Shown in pieces: positions 1 to 3,877 of a DNA stretch of 6,622 bases. The stretch's first letter is position 1. Each line of letters begins with the position of its first letter. The position numbers and the translations under genes are program-made. The stretch is from an uncultured Blautia sp. (GTDB taxonomy: Bacteria; Bacillota; Clostridia; Lachnospirales; Lachnospiraceae): the NCBI GenBank assembly GCA_900551465.1, contig URWL01000113.1, forward strand, positions 1 to 6,622. The letters are read 5' to 3'. The notes under the pieces were generated by a model that was given only the letters and a program-made list of their open reading frames with translations, ran no database searches and was not told where the DNA came from.

Positions 1-1578
1 GACGGGGAAAGCGCTGATTATTTCAAAAAAGATGAACTGGTGGAAACCATCACCACGGATGCCCTGGGCTTTGCAAGGGCGGACGATCTTCCTCTTGGAA
101 AATATTATGTCAAAGAAAAAGAAACGGCAGATGGTTTTATACTGGACGACCAGGCCAGAGAGATCGACCTTACTTACCGTGACCAGGATACCCCGGTAGT
201 CACTTATGACAGTGAATGGCAGAATAACCGCCAAAAGGCGAAAGTGACTGTCCTGAAAAAAGAAAAGGATTCTGACCGTGTATTAGAGGGCGGCGTCTTT
301 TCCCTCTGTGTAAAGGAAGATATTAAAAACGCAGACGGAAAAGTGCTGGTAAAGGCGGATACGGTTGTGGAACAGAAAGCAACGGATGCAGAGGGCAAGA
401 TACTCTTTACTGCGGATCTGCCTGTAGGCGGCAGTTTTTATGTGAAAGAAGTACAAGCTCCGGCAGGTTTCGTCACGACAGAGGAACGAAAAGAGTTTAC
501 CTTTGATTATGCGGGGGCAGAAACGCCGGAGGTTGTCTTTGAGTTTCTGTATGAGAATGAGGCAACTACCTTTGAAATCACAAAATCGGACCTGACTACG
601 GGAGAGGAACTGCCGGGGGCGAAGCTTCAGGTGACAGACCCGGATGGAAATGTCGTGGATTCCTGGGTGTCCGGGAAAGAGCCGCATATCATCAAGAAAC
701 TGGAAGTAGGAAAAGAGTATGTGCTGACGGAAATCCTTCCGGCAGAGGGATATGTGACCGCAGAGAGCATTACTTTTACAGTAGAAAACACTGCAGATGT
801 TCAGAAGGTGGAAATGAAAGATGATGTGACGAAGGTGGAGATCAGCAAAGTGGACATGACAGACGGCAGCACGGAAGTGGAAGGTGCAAAGCTGTATATC
901 CTGAATGAAAACAACGAAGTCATGGAAAGCTGGACTTCCGGGAAGGAACCGCATTATGTGGAGAAACTGCCGGTTGGGAAATACACGCTTTTGGAAGAGA
1001 GCGCACCAAAAGGATATATCGTTTCAAAGAAAGTCCCATTTGAAGTGAAGGACACCGGAGAAATCCAGTCTGTGAAAATGGAAGATGCCCAGGCAATGGG
1101 AAAAGTGATCCTAAATAAAACGGATAAAGAGACCCAGAAACCGCTGAAAGGCGTGGAATTTACCCTTTATGACAGGAAAGGAAAAGCACTGGAAACGCTG
1201 GTAACAGACAGCACAGGCCATGCGGAATCCAAAGAATATCCAATCGCCATCTTTAAAAATGGAACGTATGAAAAAGCCCTTGTTTACACTTTAAAAGAAA
1301 CAAAGACACTGGAAGGGTATCAGCTGGATGAAACCGAGCATGAGATTACATTTGAGTATGCAGATGACCGGACACCAGTGGTGGAATACCAGATGGAACT
1401 GACTAATGAAAAACTTCCGGAAGAGAAAACGCAGAATCCGGGAACACCGGGACAGCCCTCCACTTCCGTCCATGCACCCAAGACGGGGGATAAAACGAAC
1501 ATCTGGCTGTTTGTGGCAGCTATGGCGGCATCGGCAGGAGGTGTGGGATTCCTTATCTGGAAGAAAAAGAGAAAATAG
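1..1578 (+). CDS. SpaA/Cna-B-type surface adhesin, C-terminal part (5' end outside window)
   Basis: A cell-wall-anchored, multi-domain surface protein, probably an adhesin or pilin-like stalk. The frame is open from base 1, so the true start lies upstream; 525 residues are visible. Five SpaA/prealbumin-like beta domains can be read: 1-75 (partial), about 82-188, 190-275, 278-363 and 367-470. Each has a Lys near its first strand (ITKSD, ISKVD, LNKTD) and a late E-x-x-x-P-x-GY-type loop (TEILPAEGY, EESAPKGY). In this family these features go with intramolecular isopeptide bonds that stiffen the fold. A Pro/Thr-rich linker (about 472-489) precedes the sorting signal: APKTG at 492-496, a hydrophobic segment at about 500-519 and a KKKRK tail. 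The L of LPxTG is replaced by A. Such proteins are often carried by Clostridia ICEs, where they may promote cell contact. The family and anchor are clear; the ligand is unknown. Confidence 0.9.
   Translation, partial: DGESADYFKKDELVETITTDALGFARADDLPLGKYYVKEKETADGFILDDQAREIDLTYRDQDTPVVTYDSEWQNNRQKAKVTVLKKEKDSDRVLEGGVFSLCVKEDIKNADGKVLVKADTVVEQKATDAEGKILFTADLPVGGSFYVKEVQAPAGFVTTEERKEFTFDYAGAETPEVVFEFLYENEATTFEITKSDLTTGEELPGAKLQVTDPDGNVVDSWVSGKEPHIIKKLEVGKEYVLTEILPAEGYVTAESITFTVENTADVQKVEMKDDVTKVEISKVDMTDGSTEVEGAKLYILNENNEVMESWTSGKEPHYVEKLPVGKYTLLEESAPKGYIVSKKVPFEVKDTGEIQSVKMEDAQAMGKVILNKTDKETQKPLKGVEFTLYDRKGKALETLVTDSTGHAESKEYPIAIFKNGTYEKALVYTLKETKTLEGYQLDETEHEITFEYADDRTPVVEYQMELTNEKLPEEKTQNPGTPGQPSTSVHAPKTGDKTNIWLFVAAMAASAGGVGFLIWKKKRK
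568..1089 (+). repeat. Tandem pair of related SpaA domains within the adhesin
   Basis: Two consecutive domains of 86 residues (568-825 and 832-1089) align almost without gaps. They share a W-x-SGKEPH segment, then KLxVGK, Y-x-L-x-E and GY. The DNA copies have diverged (for example tccgggaaagagccgcat against tccgggaaggaaccgcat), so this is an old duplication under selection rather than a recent one. The flanking domains are longer and less alike. Confidence 0.75.
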
Positions 1579-1593
1579 GAACAAGCAGATCAG

Positions 1594-1615
1594 GGGCTGT
1601 GCAGATGCACGGCCC
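1594..1615 (+). other. Strong RNA hairpin after the adhesin gene
   Basis: GGGCTGTGC, loop AGAT, GCACGGCCC forms a 9-bp stem with one G-T wobble, 15 bases after the adhesin stop codon. It is followed by TAAATTGTGG rather than a T run, so it lacks the usual mark of an intrinsic terminator. It may partly terminate transcription, protect the 3' end of the adhesin message, or set different expression of the genes on either side. Confidence 0.55.
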
Positions 1616-1645
1616 TAAATTGTGGAAGAAAGCAGGTGTATTTTG

Positions 1646-1771
1646 ATGAAGAAAATCCAGACAGAAGTAACAACGCGAAAAGACAACAGACAGGTGCTGC
1701 GGCTTGCCCGGTATGGAGTAAAAATGCAGAAAACGAAGAAAGAAAAGGAGGAGAAACAGCATGAAGTATGA
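1646..1771 (+). CDS. Small basic hypothetical protein (41 aa)
   Basis: Unrecognised small protein that starts MKKIQTEVTTRKDNRQVL and ends in a run rich in Lys and Glu. It is strongly basic, has no membrane segment and probably stays in the cytoplasm; a nucleic-acid-binding or helper role is possible but not shown. AGGTG at 1634-1638 lies 7 bases before the ATG. Its stop codon (1769-1771) lies inside the DUF5688 gene, so the two overlap by 11 bases in different frames, and the DUF5688 ribosome site sits within its coding sequence. That arrangement suggests translational coupling and is the main support for it being a real gene. Other ORFs of this size occur by chance, so confidence is moderate. 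Confidence 0.55.
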   Translation: MKKIQTEVTTRKDNRQVLRLARYGVKMQKTKKEKEEKQHEV

Positions 1772-2864
1772 GGAATTTAAGAACTATGTTGAGGAACATA
1801 TCAAAAATTATCTGCCGGAAACGTATCAGGATGCAGTTGTTTCGGTGCAGACTGTGAAGAAAAATAACAGCCAGGAGCTTGACGGGCTGAATATCCAACT
1901 TGCAGAAGAAAATACCAGCCCTATAATTTATCTGAACCATTATTATGAGGATTATCAGAACGGACGGGTGATAGGGGATATTTTAGAGGAGATTGCCCAG
2001 TGCCGGGAGACTTATAGTGTGAAAGAACATTTTCCCATCGAGGATCTGTTTGATTTTGAAAAGAATCGGGAGCGGATCATTTTTCAGACGGTGGGGAGAG
2101 AGGCAAACCAGGAACTGCTCTCCAATGCTCCGCACCATGTGGAACAGGATATGGCGCTGATCTATAAGATTCTGTTGGACAAAGAAAAGGGGGGAATGGC
2201 CAGCATTACCATTGACCATGCATTGCTGGAACGCATGGGAGTGGATGAAGAGACTCTTTACCAGACGGCGATGAAGAATACAGTCCGGGAGTTTCCAATG
2301 ACCTTTTTTGCTATGGATGATGTCGTAAGGGAAATGTTGGAGCAGGACCTTTTTGGTTTTTCCCTTGCTACATTAGAGGATGCGGAAATGAAAGACTTTC
2401 TGCAGGAGATCTTACAGGAACAGACAGGATTTCCAAAAGAACAGTCTCCGTTTTACATACTGACGAATGAGCAGAAAATAGATGGTGCGGGTGTGTTATT
2501 TTATCCGGGAGTGCAGGAACTGGTGGCAGAGAAAATGAACGGTGACTATTTTGTACTGCCGTCATCCGTCCATGAAGTGTTGATCGTACCAGACGATGGC
2601 AATATGAACTTTGAAGAACTCCGTACCATGGTAAATGAGGTGAATCAGGCAGAGGTACATCCAGCGGAAGTGCTGACCGGTCAGGTGTACAGCTATGACA
2701 GTGCGCGTGGCTGTCTGATGCTGGCAGAAGAACGCTTCGCACAAAAACAGCAGGAGAGGCAGGGTGAGAAGAAAGGTATTCTGGAGAAGTTAAATGAGAA
2801 AAAGAATGCCATACAAAAGAGTGATCCGGGAACGCAGAAGTTGAGTCCGGAACCGGCACTATAA
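1761..2864 (+). CDS. DUF5688 family protein
   Basis: Protein of 367 residues that I recognise as DUF5688, a family of unknown function common in Clostridia ICEs and often placed just before the giant helicase-type gene, as here. It has no signal peptide or membrane segment, so it should be cytoplasmic. The N-terminal part (about 1-110) is a mixed, acidic region. The middle (about 160-200) has the MKNTVREFPMTFFAMDDVV stretch. The most typical part is about 230-320, with YILTNEQKIDGAG, then FVLPSSVHEVLIVPDD, then a VHPAEVLTGQVYSYD segment. The tail from about 325 is charged and probably helical. The start is supported by AAGGAGG at 1745-1751, 9 bases before the ATG. It probably shares an operon with the adhesin and the 41-aa gene. 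The reaction, if any, is unknown. Confidence 0.87.
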   Translation: MKYEEFKNYVEEHIKNYLPETYQDAVVSVQTVKKNNSQELDGLNIQLAEENTSPIIYLNHYYEDYQNGRVIGDILEEIAQCRETYSVKEHFPIEDLFDFEKNRERIIFQTVGREANQELLSNAPHHVEQDMALIYKILLDKEKGGMASITIDHALLERMGVDEETLYQTAMKNTVREFPMTFFAMDDVVREMLEQDLFGFSLATLEDAEMKDFLQEILQEQTGFPKEQSPFYILTNEQKIDGAGVLFYPGVQELVAEKMNGDYFVLPSSVHEVLIVPDDGNMNFEELRTMVNEVNQAEVHPAEVLTGQVYSYDSARGCLMLAEERFAQKQQERQGEKKGILEKLNEKKNAIQKSDPGTQKLSPEPAL

Positions 2865-2866
2865 CA

Positions 2867-3001
2867 ATGGAAGATTCAGCAAGAGGCTGCATGGGGAAAA
2901 CCTATGCGGCCTTTTTGGATGAAAGAGGACAGCCGGTAGCTATAGGGACGAGCGGGAAATATACAGAAAACGAGATAACAAAAAGAGACTGCCATAAATG
3001 A
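2867..3001 (+). CDS. Small ORF (44 aa), probably truncated by the toxin block
   Basis: Short reading frame starting 2 bases after the DUF5688 stop codon, so it could be translated by re-initiation. There is no clear ribosome site before the ATG at 2867. A second ATG at 2891, preceded by AAGAGG at 2881-2886, would give 36 residues. The readable core includes KTYAAFLDERGQPVAIGTSG, which looks like a real protein (a two-strand beta unit), but I cannot name the family. Its last residues (KRDCHK) are encoded by the minus-strand terminator hairpin of the next block. This suggests that the original C-terminus was lost when that block inserted. It is either a remnant or a short gene that still works. 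Confidence 0.45.
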   Translation: MEDSARGCMGKTYAAFLDERGQPVAIGTSGKYTENEITKRDCHK

Positions 3002-3009
3002 CAGCCTCT
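2980..3009 (-). terminator. Intrinsic terminator for minus-strand transcripts
   Basis: Read on the minus strand, AGAGGCTGTCAT pairs with ATGGCAGTCTCT as a 12-base stem with two G-T wobbles and a tiny TT(TA) loop, followed by a run of T (2984-2980). On the plus strand the wobbles become A-C mismatches and no T run follows, so it should act for minus-strand RNA only. It would end both toxin read-through and the putative small RNA. Confidence 0.8.
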
Positions 3010-3045
3010 CGGTTACAAAATTATTAGGATTTCTCCTACGTTTAC
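2980..3045 (-). ncRNA. Putative small RNA of about 65 nt downstream of the toxin
   Basis: A strong minus-strand promoter (3080-3052) is followed after about 65 bases by an intrinsic terminator, with no usable ORF between; the only ATGs near the start lead to ATGATGTTGTAA. Within the presumed RNA, TAGGA-GAAA-TCCTA (3038-3025) forms a 5-bp hairpin with a GNRA-type tetraloop. A single-stranded AT-rich spacer follows, then the terminator hairpin. The AGGAG in the first hairpin resembles a ribosome site, or could pair with an anti-SD sequence. The RNA is antisense to the 3' end of the 44-aa frame. Start is inferred as about 7 bases past the -10. I do not recognise a known RNA family. Confidence 0.5.
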
Positions 3046-3092
3046 AACATCATACTAGCATAAACGGTATGGTTTGTCAAACAATTTTGTAA
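3013..3092. repeat. 80-bp segment bounded by 13-bp inverted repeats
   Basis: TTACAAAATTATT at 3013-3025 is the inverted copy of AACAATTTTGTAA at 3080-3092, matching at 12 of 13 positions. The arms enclose the minus-strand promoter and the first hairpin of the putative small RNA. The right arm overlaps the first base of the -35 box. No target duplication is evident at the edges. It could be a MITE-like remnant, a recombination site or a regulator-binding pair. Confidence 0.5.
3052..3080 (-). promoter_or_regulatory. Sigma-A-type promoter for the putative small RNA
   Basis: Minus strand: TTGACA (3080-3075), 17-base spacer, TAGTAT (3057-3052). The -35 is full consensus and the -10 differs from TATAAT at two positions. 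It lies just past the toxin stop codon (3115) and points away from the toxin gene, so it cannot serve the toxin. Confidence 0.7.
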
Positions 3093-3114
3093 TCAGTATA
3101 GGGTATGCCAAACG

Positions 3115-3801
3115 CTATCCGATAATACCGCATTTCTTCAATTTGTCATTGATTTGAGTTAGAACAGCTGGTTTTACATCACCGATTTTTTCAAAATGAA
3201 CACGAGACAAACTGACCTGTGTAATGCGTGTTACATTTGCCCATCGCGGCATGAGAGGATAGCCATAAACTTTATCTACTTTTACATTGTAATCCATAGA
3301 TTTTGGCTCTTGAGAGGAAAGTGGGATTACAACCAATGAATCTTTTAGATTTTTCAGTATAATAGCGGGATGTCTGCCGCCAAATTCTGTTCCAATATTA
3401 TATCCAAAGTCTACCCAGACAACAGCTTTGCGGATGAGAACAAGGGAACGGGCAATCATTTCAATATCTTCATTCGGTACATTTTGTTTTTTGACAGAAA
3501 TAATGTATTTGTCGGTATCTGTATCATAAAGGTAATATTTAGAAACTATAGATTGCTTTTCCGGGCGTAGCCATTGGAAGCTGGAAGGCTTGATCGTATT
3601 GGGAAGAACTGCAGGGGGTAACTGAAAAGATTTCTCATCCAAGATTAAGTTGGTTTTTAATGCAGTCCATTTATAGTATTCATTTGCTAATTTTACTTGT
3701 TCAGGAACTGTTTCGCTAATGGTTCCGAAATGTTTATGTAAGGCTGAAATGGCATCCTGTAAGGAACTACTTGCATCATTTATAGTTGCTGTATGTTTCA
3801 T
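3115..3801 (-). CDS. PemK/MazF-like toxin with long N-terminal extension
   Basis: Protein of 228 residues. The C-terminal part (about 126-228) is a PemK/MazF fold, the endoribonuclease toxin family that cuts mRNA. Visible marks are VVWVDFGYNIGTEFGG at 127-142, an R-H-P at 143-145 (the Arg matches the usual catalytic Arg), then VVIPLSS at 157-163 (Ser at the usual Ser/Thr place) and ITQVSLSRV at 193-201. Normal MazF/PemK proteins are about 110-120 residues, so the first 125 residues are extra. They begin with a predicted helix (SLQDAISALHKHF) and look soluble. No antitoxin gene lies next to it: upstream is the divergent giant gene, downstream only the putative small RNA. A good ribosome site (AAAGGAG, 6 bases before ATG) sets the start. 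It is AT-richer than its neighbours and in opposite orientation, suggesting it was acquired. The family is clear; active toxicity is inferred. Confidence 0.82.
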   Translation of the reverse strand: MKHTATINDASSSLQDAISALHKHFGTISETVPEQVKLANEYYKWTALKTNLILDEKSFQLPPAVLPNTIKPSSFQWLRPEKQSIVSKYYLYDTDTDKYIISVKKQNVPNEDIEMIARSLVLIRKAVVWVDFGYNIGTEFGGRHPAIILKNLKDSLVVIPLSSQEPKSMDYNVKVDKVYGYPLMPRWANVTRITQVSLSRVHFEKIGDVKPAVLTQINDKLKKCGIIG

Positions 3802-3827
3802 AAGAATCTCCTTTCGGAATGATTCTT
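3802..3827. promoter_or_regulatory. Inverted repeat over the toxin start region (operator or RBS hairpin)
   Basis: AAGAATC (3802-3808) and GATTCTT (3821-3827) form a 7-bp dyad with a 12-base spacer. It spans the expected toxin transcription start (about 3823) and encloses the toxin ribosome site. It may bind a repressor, for example by autoregulation through the N-terminal extension, or fold in the mRNA with AAAGGAG in the loop. Confidence 0.4.
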
Positions 3828-3829
3828 TT

Positions 3830-3858
3830 ATTTTAACAGATTATCTGACAGAGTACAA
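3830..3858 (-). promoter_or_regulatory. Promoter of the PemK-like toxin gene
   Basis: Minus strand: TTGTAC (3858-3853), 17-base spacer, TAAAAT (3835-3830), about 28 bases before the toxin ATG. The -35 region abuts the giant gene's ribosome site (GGAGG at 3866-3870). I see no equally good plus-strand promoter here, so the giant gene probably depends on transcription arriving from upstream or on a promoter I cannot recognise. Confidence 0.65.
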
Positions 3859-3877
3859 CAAAAAAGGAGGGACTGCT

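Noticed and set aside
283..954. Minus-strand frame of 223 codons opposite the adhesin
   Set aside because: Composition (His, Cys, Phe, Leu rich) is that of a mirror frame; the plus strand encodes clear SpaA domains across the whole stretch.
1406..1618. Plus-strand frame of 70 codons overlapping the adhesin C-terminus
   Set aside because: It overlaps the sorting signal in another frame, has no family resemblance and an Arg-rich composition typical of an off-frame reading.
2368..2892. Minus-strand frame of 174 codons opposite DUF5688
   Set aside because: Ser/Pro/His-rich shadow; the opposite strand encodes the most typical part of DUF5688.
2984..3009. The hairpin as a plus-strand terminator for the DUF5688 operon
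   Set aside because: On the plus strand two pairs become A-C mismatches and no T run follows, so it fits only minus-strand transcription.
3802..3877. Plus-strand promoter for the giant gene
   Set aside because: No -35/-10 pair with acceptable match and spacing could be found; only the minus-strand pair is convincing.
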